Positions 53,508-64,000 of a stretch of 64,000 nucleotides of DNA are shown piece after piece. Positions within the stretch are counted from its first letter, which is position 1; every line of letters begins with the position of its first letter. The position numbers and the translations under genes are program-made. The stretch is taken from NCBI GenBank assembly GCA_963277665.1, contig OY728136.1, forward strand, positions 1,971,472,576 through 1,971,536,575, written 5' to 3'. Under the pieces are notes generated by a model that was given only the letters and a program-made list of their open reading frames with translations, had not been told where the DNA came from and did not search any database. The stretch comes from Viscum album (lineage: Eukaryota; Streptophyta; Magnoliopsida; Santalales; Viscaceae).

Positions 53508-53850
53508 TCACACATCATTCTTCAAAATTGTGGTTTCTCCATAGCACCATGACAGGGTCCATTTTCTTATTTTGTAGAACATTTCCCGATAAAATAATAT
53601 CTTCAATGGATTCCCAATATAGGGGAGGTCATTCTCCAATGTTACCACCATTGGATTGAGTAAATGAGATGGGTTACATATGTAATTCCCCAAGAGTGAT
53701 ACATGGAATAAATCTTGTACATTAGATAGGTTCAGTGGGAGTGCTAGTTTATAGGTCACTTCACCAATGCGATAAAGGATCACAAAATGACCAATGTACC
53801 TTGGACTAATATTTACATTCTTCCCAAATCTCATAACTCTCATCCATAGT
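53508..53850 (-). pseudogene. integrase C-terminal domain and chromodomain-like tail
   Basis: A 111-codon open stretch. Residues 3-31 (VMRFGKNVNISPRYIGHF and on to ILYRIGEVTYKL) are the gypsy GPF/Y-type module: GHF stands for the usual GPF, with an I-G-x-V-x-Y-x-L end. LALPLNLSNVQDLFHVSLL follows, then a tail with LPYIGNPLKILFYREM and a Trp-rich end like the chromodomain-type C-terminus of Tekay/Del. The domain targets insertion to heterochromatin in the family. This is the best preserved part of the polyprotein here. Confidence 0.8.
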
Positions 53851-53859
53851 GATATGTGG

Positions 53860-54690
53860 AGTAATACCAGGTCTCTAACCTCAAAGTATATGTCTCATCA
53901 TTTATTATCAAGATATCTCTTTTGTCGACTATAAGAAGCTTTAATGTGATATTGGATGGTCTTAAACTTCTCATCAATTTCATCAACCATTAATAGAACT
54001 AGGAGTTTTCACACCCCAAAATCTTCCCTACATGGTTGTGTTCTGTACCTCTTCACATAACGGTCTTCATAATGATTTATTTGGATTCTTGAGTGGAAAA
54101 TATTGTTGTAAGAGAACTCAACTAGATGAATATGTTGATCCCACCCTCCTCTGAAGTCCATTGAGCTTGCTCTCAAAATTTTCTCAAGTGTTTGGACACT
54201 CTCCTCAGATTGGCCATCAGTTTGAGGATGATAAGTCATACTAATGTTCATCTTAGTATTCATAGCATGTTGAAGACTCATCCAGAGCATAGAGGTTAAT
54301 CTTGGATCTCTTTATGATTAATTAGATAGTGGTACTCCATGTAGATTTACTACTTTTCAGATGTATATCTGTGCTTATTGTTCCAATGATAAATCCTCCC
54401 AAATTGAAATAAAGTGTGTATTCATTGTATGACGATCCACAATAACCCAAGTAGAATTATTTCCTTTCGATTTCATAGGAAGTCTAATGACAATGTCTAT
54501 GGTGATGTTCTTTGATTTCTATGCTAGTATGGGTAATGGATGAATCGACCACTTAGACTGATGCCTCTCAGCCTTCACATGGTAACATACTAGGCACATA
54601 GATGTATATTCAGTGATCTTATTATTCATGTTATCCCCCAAATAATTTTCTCATAGATATCGATAATTCTATGTCTTTCTTGGATGAATG
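53860..54690 (-). pseudogene. integrase (zinc-binding and catalytic core), broken
   Basis: The zinc-binding region shows MCLVCYHVKAERHQ with its Cys pair at 54,585-54,596. The core reads NITIDIVIRLPMKSK (first catalytic Asp kept), WVIVDRHTMNTHF, then a stop where the second catalytic Asp should be (54,312-54,314, just before RDPRL). It continues MTYHPQTDGQSEESVQTL with the catalytic Glu, and GGWDQHIHLVEFSYNN. The open portion is 54,009-54,290. At least three stops lie upstream of it, so no functional enzyme could be made. Order and motifs are those of gypsy integrases. Confidence 0.85.
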
Positions 54691-55100
54691 GATAAAATAG
54701 ATCTATCTGCATTATCCTACAGTCAATTCAATAACTCTAGATTAGATGGAACACATAGTCTTGTCTCAAATCTCACAATTCCTTATTCATTAACATTGAA
54801 CTATGAGGATTTACCTTTTATGATAGTTTCCACTTTCATTTGAATTCCCATATCATCCATTTGATCATCGCTCACCATTTATAAAAGAGACGGTAGAGAA
54901 ATAATTTGTGAAAGGATTGGTGATATTCCCTTTTTATGATTCCCATGTCCATCATTATCAAATATAAGAAGACTAAATCTTTTTTATTTCTAATAAATGA
55001 TAGAATTGATTGTTCCTTTATTCATTGAAGATCAACAACCTTTTTCACTTCCCCATGGGGGAAATGGATTGATTTTTCATAGTCATTGATCAGTTTTTTC
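54691..55100 (-). pseudogene. RNase H to integrase linker, degenerate
   Basis: Lies between the recognisable RNase H and the integrase zinc-binding region. Frames are closed by stops and shifts, and no certain motif is seen, although the length suits the end of RNase H plus the start of integrase. Confidence 0.5.
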
Positions 55101-55470
55101 CATCTTTGTTGGCACATATTAAACTATTCCTGTTTTAATATATATTTTTGGCTTTTATGATCCATTTTTATTTCTGACTTCTCTATAATGAGGTATTGTC
55201 ACCAAATTTTCAATGAAAAGTTTACAATATCCTACTCCAGATCATGTGTTGGATATTTTTTCTCATGAATATTTAATTTCATTGAGTCATAGGCAATTAA
55301 TTTTTCATTTTTCATCAACACACTACCTGGATGCTTCTTCAAAGAATATCTAAATACCACAAAAAGCTCTCCACTTATGGGTAGTGTGAGAACATGCATA
55401 GTTATTAGCCTTCTTTTCAGCTCCTTGATGATATATTCGCATTCATCACTCCAATATATCATTACTCACA
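55100..55470 (-). pseudogene. RNase H (gypsy), broken
   Basis: Within 55,232-55,462 the frame reads WSDECEYIIKELKRRL, MHVLTLPISGELFVVF, KKHPGSVLMKNEKLIAYDS and HEKKYPTHDLE. These are the connection and RNase H blocks of Ty3/gypsy Pol. The usual catalytic S/T-D-A-S block is replaced by RYSLKK, so the first active-site Asp is absent. The gene product would remove RNA from the RNA-DNA hybrid during replication. Confidence 0.85.
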
Positions 55471-55479
55471 TCCATGTTA

Positions 55480-56335
55480 GTTTGGTAAGTGGGTTTGACA
55501 ATTGTGAAAAATTTCTCAAAAATCATGATAATATTTAGCTAACCGTAGGAATCTATGGATATCCATTACCGATGCTGGCATCAAACATCACTCAATAGAA
55601 ACTATGTAGGAGGGATTCAAAAATATCCCTTTACTTGTGATGATATGACCCATGAATGAGACCTCTATCGACCACAAATCACACTTTTTGTACTTTTTAT
55701 ATAGATTCTGTTATCGTAAGGTATATAGTATAGTTATTTGATGAAACTTATGCTATTACATGGTTTTAGAGTATATGATAATATTATCTACAAAAACTAG
55801 CACAAATTTTCTAGATAATCTCTAAAGACTATTAATCAAGTCCATGAATATTTATTGAGAATTAGTGAGTCCAAAATGCATTACTATAAATACACAGTGC
55901 TCGTATCATGTAAGAAAAGTAGTATTGGGATATCCTCCTTCTTCACCCTGACATGATAATATCCCCACCAGAGATCCACATTTGAGAATTATTGTACTCC
56001 ACATAGCTGATTGAAGAAGTAATCAATTCAGGTCAAGGGATATTTTTTATTAATCGCTATTTTGTTGATATCATTATAATCAATGCAATGGAGCATTGAC
56101 CCATCATTATTGATGAAGAGGACTAGTGCACCCCATAGTAAATCACTTGGGCATATAAACCCTTTATCTAGATTATCCCATACATCTTTTTTCAGCTCCT
56201 CATGCATATAAACAGACATTCTATACAAATTATAGGATATTGGAAAATCCCTAGATATAAGATCAATCTTGAAATCAATATCTTTTCTAAGACAATGACC
56301 AGAAAATTCAATGGGAAAAACATTAGCGGATTACC
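55480..56335 (-). pseudogene. reverse transcriptase (gypsy), broken
   Basis: Blocks in order: DFPISYNLYRMSVYMHEEL, DKGFICPSDLLWGALVLF, DGSMLHCIDYNDINKIAI with KYPLT, FSNVDLWWGYYHVRVKKEDI, VMHFGLTNSQ, KFVLVFVDNIIIYSKT, KKCDLWSIEVSFMGHIITSK and HRFLRLAKYYHDF. The catalytic FVDD is FVDN (55,783-55,794), a G-to-A change that removes the second Asp. About two frame changes and several stops occur. The block spacing is that of a full-length domain, so decay was by point changes more than by large deletion. Confidence 0.9.
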
Positions 56336-56399
56336 TCAAAATAGGAATGTATTCAAGGAAGGGTTCATCCATAAATTCAATCATCTGAGAAATATATGT

Positions 56400-56960
56400 G
56401 GGCTCATAGGGAAATAATATCTAGGCTTGAGATAATGGGTCTAAATATGATTTATCCTCCTCCTTACACTTGTACAGAATTGGGGGTCGATTCTCCTTAT
56501 GAATAGTGACTTCCCACTAACAATAATTTATGTTTTCTCTAAATAAGGAAAGAAAATACAAGCCAATAATTGCAAAAATTACACCATAGAGTGTCTCACA
56601 AGGTTGGTTGGGATGTTCAATCCACAAATTAAAACATAGGAGGATTTATATTCATGGGATACAAAGATTTCCCATTTTTTCTATTTCCACTGACATTTAT
56701 ACTTCAATGATTTATGGTGTTGTCAAGATAGTTATACTAAACTATAGAGATATATAAAAATTAATAGAACCAGAATAGAAATGCTTGTTTTCTATTTTTG
56801 AATGAATAAATATGGTACTTATCACCACATCATTTTCAGGGTTCACATTGGGAGGAGTAATGGAAATATATCACCCTTTCTGCCATAGAGGTTGTTGGTT
56901 TCTTCTAAAAACACTTGTATTATGGTACTTGTTTGTAAAGTTCCCTTGTTATTTGTAGTT
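56400..56960 (-). pseudogene. aspartic protease (gypsy), broken
   Basis: VISTIFIHSKIENKHFYSGS gives the strand before the active site and the site itself. The D-S/T-G triad reads YSG (56,769-56,777), so the catalytic Asp is lost. Downstream VIFAIIGLYFLSLFRENINY stands where the second conserved hydrophobic-Gly block belongs, then VTIHKENRPPI. The protease would cut the Gag-Pol polyprotein. It sits between the zinc knuckle and RT as in gypsy elements. Confidence 0.65.
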
Positions 56961-57035
56961 GAAGCAATGAAAATCATGTTGAGGTTTGAATAGAGGGATC
57001 ATATCCTCTATCATAGACTTGTATTTTTGTTTTTG

Positions 57036-57077
57036 ACAGTTAATGTCCATGTGCCCTTGACTTTCACACCTAAAGCA
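57036..57077 (-). other. Gag CCHC zinc knuckle
   Basis: CFRCESQGHMDINC: an intact C-x2-C-x4-H-x4-C nucleic-acid-binding knuckle, preceded by basic KGKRK and followed by QKQKYK. In the family it packages the element's RNA. Confidence 0.9.
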
Positions 57078-57800
57078 TTTTCTTTTACCCTTATGGGATT
57101 TTTCGGGGTGCTTTCTTCCACACCATTGGAAAGTGGGGTGCTAGGTTTTCATAGCACTGTTGGATTTATCCATTGGACCTCAAAAATTGATGTTAACCAT
57201 GCAGTTCTTATCTTCATGATACCCATGATATTCAATGATATTCATTTCATCTTAAAGGGCACACCGTAAAATTTCCCCAAATCGCCCGAAGTCACGGATC
57301 GCATGGGATTTACATAGGCTTGGTTTTAGCTTCCCAAAGAAGTGGTAAAAATTGAATTTGGGGGTAATAGAAAAGGCCAAGGCATTTCATGGAAGCCTTG
57401 TAATGTTTTACTCATAAGCTATGATGGATCCATCGTCCTTTTGGTGGAGGGACATGATGCCCCTTTCCATCTTATGGCAGATTATGCAAGGAATATATTT
57501 GTCGAAAAACATTTTCTAGAAATCCATCCATTCCAATGCCTCGTTTTGCTCCTCAGGATTCATATTTTTTATCAATGTGATCCATTGATTAGCTTCTCCG
57601 TCCGAACAACAAGAATCCAATAGTAAATTATCTAATTCAGAACATTAATGGATGAAAAAGATATTCTCAATGGAGTTGATCCATTGTTCAGTGATTGAGG
57701 GATCAGATGTTCCATTAAATGTAGGAGGCCTTTTCCTAATGAAGCTCTCAATTTGAAACATTTTTTTCTTAGGGGTTTTAAATGTTCCTCTTGACCCATG
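57036..57800 (-). pseudogene. gag (gypsy capsid/nucleocapsid), broken
   Basis: From the Met at 57,759-57,761 one frame gives MFQIESFIRKRPPTFNGTSD and then PSITEQWINSIENIF, the start of the Ty3/gypsy Gag capsid domain (P-P-x-F-x-G followed by a W-x-x-x-I-E helix). Further on, NPEEQNEALEWMDF, MFFDKYIPCIICHKMERG and LHQKDDGSIIAYE match the later capsid helices. The zinc knuckle closes it. Stops after WMDF and AYE and at least one shift break it. Gag forms the virus-like particle in the cytoplasm. Confidence 0.85.
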
Positions 57801-58440
57801 TTTCTATACTAATGATGATTTAACTGAGAGAGTTTCATGAAATTGATCGTGATTCCCACTCCCATCAGACTGTGCATCTCATTAGAAAAATCATCACATT
57901 GATCATCGCATCAATTGTTAGACTGAGTCCTCGTATTACCTGAAATTGGCTGGTGTAAAATGAATGTTAGAGGTAACACGCAGTGGGTAATCCAAATACA
58001 ATAATGGATGACTTATTAATTATTTTATTTCATTAACTTGTGAATTTATAGAATTCAATCTATGTAATACATTATCTATATCCAAACTTATATTATTACG
58101 AGAATTTTATAATTCCCTTAATAATGGTTCATACTAAGCTTATGAATTTACTAGATCATATCCCTCCGGGGATTTATAATTAAGAGTGAAACAAGGCCCA
58201 TTGTCATGCAACATTTCTCATTCGTGTATAGAACATAGAGTTGATTTTGGTTATTACCCCTGGATACATCTGTGCCAGAGTGGCCACTACCTGCTCATAT
58301 CCATGTTGGGATATATTTTCATGATAAACCACTTACTCAATACACAAAACAATTCAAGGATGTTTTTATGATACTATGTCTTCTCCCAATGTTTTTCAGT
58401 AGGGTTTTCAAATACTTATCCCAAAAATAACTAAACTTAT
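57801..58440 (-). other. chromovirus leader between primer site and gag
   Basis: About 640 bp of untranslated leader or the degenerate extreme 5' end of gag. No motif is seen; a short opposite-strand frame at 58,186-58,371 is a chance opening. Confidence 0.5.
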
Positions 58441-58452
58441 CCTTTGATAACT
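58441..58452 (-). other. primer binding site of the chromovirus, decayed
   Basis: The minus strand reads AGTTATCAAAGG, matching the initiator-Met primer site at 8 of 12 positions and lying two bases inside the 5' LTR. The position is right and the match is partial. Confidence 0.6.
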
Positions 58453-58454
58453 AC

Positions 58455-60018
58455 TATGACAACACGGTTGTTTATTTCAAACATAAACATAGTTTTTACA
58501 TAAAATATTCTCTTGATAAAAAAAGATGGTCAAGTTGTCTAGTTTCATTGGGGTTAAGGAACATTATATAACAACATTGGACATAAAACACAACATCTTT
58601 ATCGAAAACATATTTTACTTGAAAACAGCATCTGTTCGTACTTTTCATTGTATTGTGTAACCTGATGATATGCTTTAAAAATGGTGATCTATAAAGCCCA
58701 GTAAGAGTGTAAACAATGCATACCATGAATAATATAATATATTTTAGGCCATAGTCATATCAATTGGGGAAAATAGAAAAATGAACATAAATGCATCATA
58801 TAACATAATTATCATAATATGAAAATGTGGTAACATCATTTAACATAATATTAACATGAGAAAATGCTCATTGCACAAGGAGCATTATTAAAACCCCATT
58901 TCACATGAATTAGATTGAGTAATAAAATGTGCCATAAAATTAACCAAACTAATATAAAAACAAATTTATCTAATGTTAAAAAATATATTTTCTGAACATC
59001 TTATTTATAGTATTTTATTACATCACTATTGGGTCATTATGATTTCATAAAACACATTACATGTTTAAATGGTATTTTAATTTTTTCCCAAAAATTCAAA
59101 TGACTGACGAAATTTATGAAAAATTCACGGTAAGATTATTATAATGTCTTGATTCCAAAATTAATATTCATTTTATCTAAATAATTTTTTCGGACATGTG
59201 AATTTTCACAATTAAAATAAATACCGATATTTATCCAAAGTTCTTGGGTTTGAAAAAAATAGTTCTCAAACAATAATACAAATTTAAAATGTATTCATTA
59301 AAAATATATGATCATTTGTTTTTTATAAAATGTAATTTAGTAATAATATATCATTAAATTATTATTGAATAAAAAAAATTAATTAATTCGTCAAAAGAGA
59401 TTTCTTAATTGAATATTAACTAAAAAAAATATTTTTACATTAAAAAGAATTTACAATGTAACAATAATAAAATGAATGTATATTATTTATTATATAAGAA
59501 AATAATGCACACAATCCTAGTGATATGTTCATGTTATATATCCTCTTATAACACCCGCATAATGCTGAAGGGTAAGGTGTACGATGGTGAAGAATCTTGG
59601 GGTGGCTCAGATAAAATCTTTCAGAAGGTAATCTCTATCAACATAAACTACACCCGTATGAAGATCTATTCTAGATTAACATGTTGAGGCTTATGTTAGG
59701 CTTGGAAAAAGAGAATCTCAATGATTCCACCACCATTCCGAGCACTAAAAAATGGGCTTTATATGGAGCGATTCTACTAGATGAGTCCATCATATAATTT
59801 TTTGGAGTACATTGGATTTTTTAAAGCCTTATATTTTTACTAATCATGTGATCAATCTTAAATGGCTATATTAGAATTGGTCACAATGTTTAATAGAATT
59901 TTAAAATCTAAAAACATAAAACTAAGGAAGTGAAAATGTTTTATATATTCATTTTACATAATTAAACATTTAAATAGTTCTAGTGTAATTTTCATTAATA
60001 AAAGTTTAGTTTTTTACA
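58455..60018 (-). mobile_element. 5' LTR of the chromovirus, internally deleted
   Basis: 1,564 bp, ending in ACA at 60,018 next to the TAATC duplication, and beginning opposite TATGACAACAC at 58,455. It aligns with the 3' LTR except for one gap: 58,922/58,923 here corresponds to 51,258-52,333 there, about 1.07 kb. The missing part includes the TATA box and leader, so this copy has no recognisable promoter. Confidence 0.88.
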
Positions 60019-60023
60019 TAATC
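60019..60023. repeat. target site duplication TAATC, right copy
   Basis: Identical to 50,784-50,788 and adjacent to the 5' LTR terminus ACA. Confidence 0.85.
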
Positions 60024-60690
60024 CAAATGAATTTTCTTGGTTTTCAATATTGTACCATTACATAAAACTATAATTAATGTCAAATTTAAATAAAAATATT
60101 CACATTGAGTCATATATTCCAGACAGTAAATAATATTGATGTGCGGTTTATTCGTACTTGTCACAAATAAATTATGGATAATTTTACCAAAGATTAATAA
60201 TTATACGATTACATTTTTACCATTTCAGTAAAAAAATATTTTATTTTAACTAAAATGAATGTCGTTTAAAAAAAAAATACAATCTATGTGTTATAATGGT
60301 CACATCGTGAATTTTATTGAAGTTCATCTGATTTCTATATGTCAAAAACAACTTATTGGGTCATTTTTCTAAATAATAAAAACAATTTTAATATGGTGTC
60401 ATTATTTTAAATATGTTAATTTTATTTTTTCTAAAATAAATATAAATTTTATAAAAATAGATCAAATTGAAATTATACAGGTCACATCATGAATCATAAT
60501 GACATGTTACATATTAATACATGTAAAAAATGAGTTATGGGTAATTGATTAGTGTATCAAAACAATTTGAATTTGTTTACCTAGTTTTGAGTTTTCTGAT
60601 TATGTCTTTTACTAAATATAATGTCAATTTTAAATAAAATTATTCACCTGGGGTGATATCGGTCACACCGTCCAATTTCCAATCGTTATA
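60024..60690 (+). repeat. ~180-bp satellite array, right part
   Basis: The broken monomer resumes with ~97 bp (89 + 97 = one monomer), then anchors fall at 60,121, 60,298, 60,480 and 60,660 (spacings 177, 182, 180). Similarity to the satellite fades after about 60,690. Only ~3.5 monomers remain on this side. Confidence 0.85.
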
Positions 60691-63600
60691 AAAAAAACTA
60701 CATTTTGAGAGAATTTTCTTAGATAAAACGACATCCTCTACACTTCAGTTTTCAAAAATGAGAATTTTTCTTTTTTCTAAGAACATAGACTCAATATGTA
60801 TTTTTGGGTAGTTGAATATATGTAATTTAATGCATGGTGACATTAACAAAAAAACATGGTATCTCTTCTGTTGCATGTTGAAGATAGTTGAAAAAAATAT
60901 ATGACTTCCCAATGATCAATGAAAAACACAAAACAATTATTAGTTAAATAATGTAAAAATTAACATATAAATAATTGATATAATGATGAACATGTTAATT
61001 AAATAAGTACTAGTAATTGACATTTCTATAATGGTTGTATACACTCTTGACCCAGTTTTTGTTGGTATTATCTTAGTTGTGTCCTTGAAGTACAACCTCT
61101 CATGAGCTTGAGTAGATTTGAGAAAACCACCCCAAATTGAATAAAATAATCTACCAATATATGAAAAAAATTCTTATGTGTGTACTAATAAAAAGAAATT
61201 AATTAAACATAAATATGAGAAAATAATTTACTTTTATGGATGTCACATCTTCCTGATATTAGTGTGCATTTTTTCATCGGATATGATGTCAATTTTTTTC
61301 AATCAAATCTCTGTTATCATATGAATATTAAACTATTTAACATTTATTGTCGTATTAGATAAATATAAATACATAAATGACTAATATTTTTTTAAATTCA
61401 ATAGTAAGTTTCATAAAAAATACAACATTATGGAATATAGTTTTTTGATAGAATATGATCTCTCTAATAAATTTACAAACATAATAACCAAAATAGATTC
61501 TATTTTATTATTTCAAATATATAGAAAATATTGATAAAAACTAGTAATTCTTTATAATATGTGTTGGTATAGTGATAATGTTATTAATACAATGATACTT
61601 GTCCACTACTGGAACAATTTAGGCTCCTTGTGCACATAGATTATCCTAATATAATAATTATAATGATATTTATACTCTACCCTATCATAACATATTTATC
61701 ATAAAACCTGATAAAATATATATAACATGAAATTTATTTGTAAAATATTGGATGTAGTGTATTAAAATTAACAAATGGAATCTTGGTGAAATGATTTCTT
61801 CGTAATCCATGTAGTGAAACCCTGAAACAAATCATTGAAGTATCCAAATTAACTGTAATGAGCATCTATTGTTACCTAAAAATAGATAAATGAATATGTA
61901 ATGAAATAAATGGAAATAAATATAATCTAAATAGATTTTAGAGTTTCTACACAACAATATTGCTATTAAGAGTAATATGTCATCTGCAAGTTTCTGTTCA
62001 ATCAATTTAGTTAGTTTTCCAATATTTTATTCATATTTTAATCAATTAATTTATGTTTTTCATAAATTAATTGAGAACTAATGAGTACAAACTTATGGTG
62101 AAGGGATAATACCTTCTATTGGAATTGATATATAAACCTATAAAAATATAAAATGTATTTAGTTATAATTACAAAAATATATCAGCTACTAGAAAAACAA
62201 ATCATGAAAAAATACCTAATGTATATTTTTTGTTACAAATATTCCTCGTCATTTGTAATTGATTATTTAAATTACATTATCAAGAGAATCAACTTCTATA
62301 ATATCCTCTCCATAAATTTTTTACTCGATATGAACTATGATAAAACTACCACTTTGCAACATTTTATCTGTATGATCCTTCAAGTTTAATAATTCAGATA
62401 TTGAACATGTAGTGTAATGGTGTTTTGGAAGTTATTTTTGATCTCTTGGTTGAGCCTTCTTATTTTATTTATTTTACCTTTTTTCACCCCTTCCTTTTTT
62501 AGTTTTTAATAACATTCGCCAGTTCAATATTTTTTTCTTTAAATGATAATGCTTTAGCATGAAAAAAATTGGAAATGAATACCGATTTATGGATATGTTT
62601 TCTTAAAAGATCTAAAATCCATACCTAAAATTTTCAAAAATCTTTATTGAACATATAAATTTATGCACCATCATGTGGAATAAGTATCTTGGCATTGGGC
62701 TCACGAGTTACACTAATCGCCACTCTCATATGAAATGATGGAAGGGGTATGTTGTGTAGAATGTCATCTGGGATATTGAACATGGTATCCCTCACATAAT
62801 GGTTATGGGTGGGTGTCAATATATATATATATATATATCATTTATTTTCACTCTATATAATACGAGTGAGAGAAAGGTATTTGTGCTTTTCTGATTCAAA
62901 TTTAATGCAAACAATTATTTGAAATTAGAATACCTTGTCTAAGACAACTCTTTCAATGGAATGACTTGACAAAAAGACTATGGGGTGTGGTGGATCGTCA
63001 CACAATAGATTTCATTGAGTTTTTTCTTCCATTTACATCCCCTCATAACATTTTCAAGGAACATAGACTTCCAGTAAAATTTATCTTCTTGGGAAGATAT
63101 TTTTTTTTCAAATCTTACATTTATTTATCATTATCCTTCAATTATTTTTTATCAAATTATGATTACGGTGTCACCGAAAACATGTACATTTTATGTGGCA
63201 ATACTGTCATGGCCACCTCTACTTCACTGATAGTAGGTCATCATTTGTTACAAGTGTGAATTATTTTAGTCTTATTTGATATTAATTTAATGAAAATTAC
63301 GAATAATTTTTATGTAATATTGATTTAATGAATATATGAATAATTTTTCATACTTCTACATGCTTCCAACACTATTTGTGTGATTTCTATTATTAGTATG
63401 ACATATCTATTTACACATGCCTCATTATATACCATAGAATATATGATGGATGTCACATTAGATTTTGATTCATCAATCTACATATAAATATTGGAACATA
63501 GTTATGTTTTTTAATTTCACTTAAAATTATTTTTGTAGATTTAAAATACATATAATTTATTTTCAATTGAAGAGTTCTCCATACTTACATTAATGTAGAG

Positions 63601-64000
63601 GTATGTTGGTTTTTAACTAGTTGTGTTATTTTCAACACATAGTTGTTTTCTTATAAATAAAAATTTTTCAAAAAAATTGATGAGTAAATGTATTGTGAAA
63701 AAAATTTATTATCATCTATTGGGTACCTAAATATATATCTCTGCACGATGACCAGTAAATGTATCCCTCACTTCTTGGCTTATCAGGTGTGAATATATAA
63801 GTGGTTGGTGTGGGTTTATTTCCCATTTAATGTCTTTAAGAATAATTTTTATTATAATTTTGTGAAAACCTCTATGAATCCTTATAGTAAAAATTAATGT
63901 ATATTAAGGTGTGAATTATCTACTATAAATTTACTCTAAAATGGATAATTAAGAGTAATTCAATGATTCATTATATTAAATTTTTGTAAAATAATGAAAT
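60691..64000. other. unassigned AT-rich sequence
   Basis: No gene or transposon supported. A 97-codon frame at 62,966-63,259 has no recognisable domain and lies in low-complexity AT-rich DNA. Two loosely similar blocks (GGTATCCCTCACATAATGG near 62,785 and TGTATCCCTCACTTCTTGG near 63,761) hint at a diverged repeat. Confidence 0.45.
62819..62838. repeat. (AT)10 microsatellite
   Basis: An uninterrupted AT dinucleotide run of about 20 bases. Confidence 0.9.

Larger units (their letters stand above)
50789..60018 (-). mobile_element. complete but dead Tekay/Del-like chromovirus
   Basis: A 9,230-bp Ty3/gypsy element on the minus strand. Reading from high to low coordinates: 5' LTR, iMet-type primer site, gag with CCHC knuckle, protease, RT, RNase H, integrase, chromodomain-like tail, polypurine tract, 3' LTR. 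RT before integrase makes it gypsy rather than copia. Termini are TATGACGACCC/TATAACAACCC, decayed from TGTGACGACCC. The element is flanked by TAATC on both sides inside satellite DNA. Many stops replace Gln, Arg or Trp codons, the pattern of C-to-T decay. It cannot be active. Confidence 0.93.

Noticed and set aside
61602..61616. CACTACTGGAAC, resembling a CACTA transposon end
   Set aside because: No inverted partner, subterminal repeats or target duplication could be found in the window.
62966..63259. 97-codon plus-strand frame
   Set aside because: Phe/Tyr/Ile-rich, single isolated opening in AT-rich DNA with no recognisable motif or promoter.

Overview
This window looks like repeat-rich heterochromatin from a large plant genome. 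It is strongly AT-rich and CpG-poor by eye. It holds no intact protein-coding gene, no rRNA, no CRISPR array and no convincing host gene; every reading frame is short. What can be supported are decayed Ty3/gypsy LTR retrotransposons, a ~180-bp tandem satellite, a 32-bp minisatellite and AT microsatellites. A plant source is inferred from the LTR ends (TGTAACACC and TGTGACGACCC type), primer sites resembling initiator-Met tRNA, and Gag/Pol motifs of the chromovirus Tekay/Del type. No species can be named.

Layout: 1-786 is the 3' end of a gypsy element whose body lies left of the window. Its reading frame runs into a ~4.2-kb 3' LTR (copy A, 787-~5,023) that still keeps many CpGs. 5,024-17,779 is unassigned AT-rich DNA. 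17,780-33,958 holds three older same-strand relatives of this long LTR: copy D (~17,780-21,009, followed by a primer site), and copies B (23,579-27,492) and C (29,647-33,953), which flank a ~2.15-kb internal region with reverse transcriptase and integrase fragments. B, C and their internal region form one internally deleted element, probably inserted into the body of the D element. 33,959-48,419 is largely unidentified. It contains a 32-bp minisatellite (~34,850-35,520), a degenerate repeat patch near 36.2-36.6 kb, and a decayed plus-strand reading frame at 39.0-41.2 kb.

48,420-60,690 is the clearest part: a ~180-bp satellite array split by a complete but dead chromovirus on the minus strand (50,789-60,018). 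That element has two LTRs, a primer site, gag with a CCHC knuckle, protease, RT, RNase H, integrase, a chromodomain-like tail, a polypurine tract and a perfect 5-bp target duplication TAATC. The interrupted monomer resumes in register on the far side. Its 5' LTR has lost about 1.07 kb including the promoter, and the visible catalytic motifs of protease, RT and integrase are broken. 60,690-64,000 is unassigned.

Nothing here appears to be a working gene system. The value of the window is as a record of satellite expansion, retrotransposon invasion, nesting and methylcytosine-type decay.
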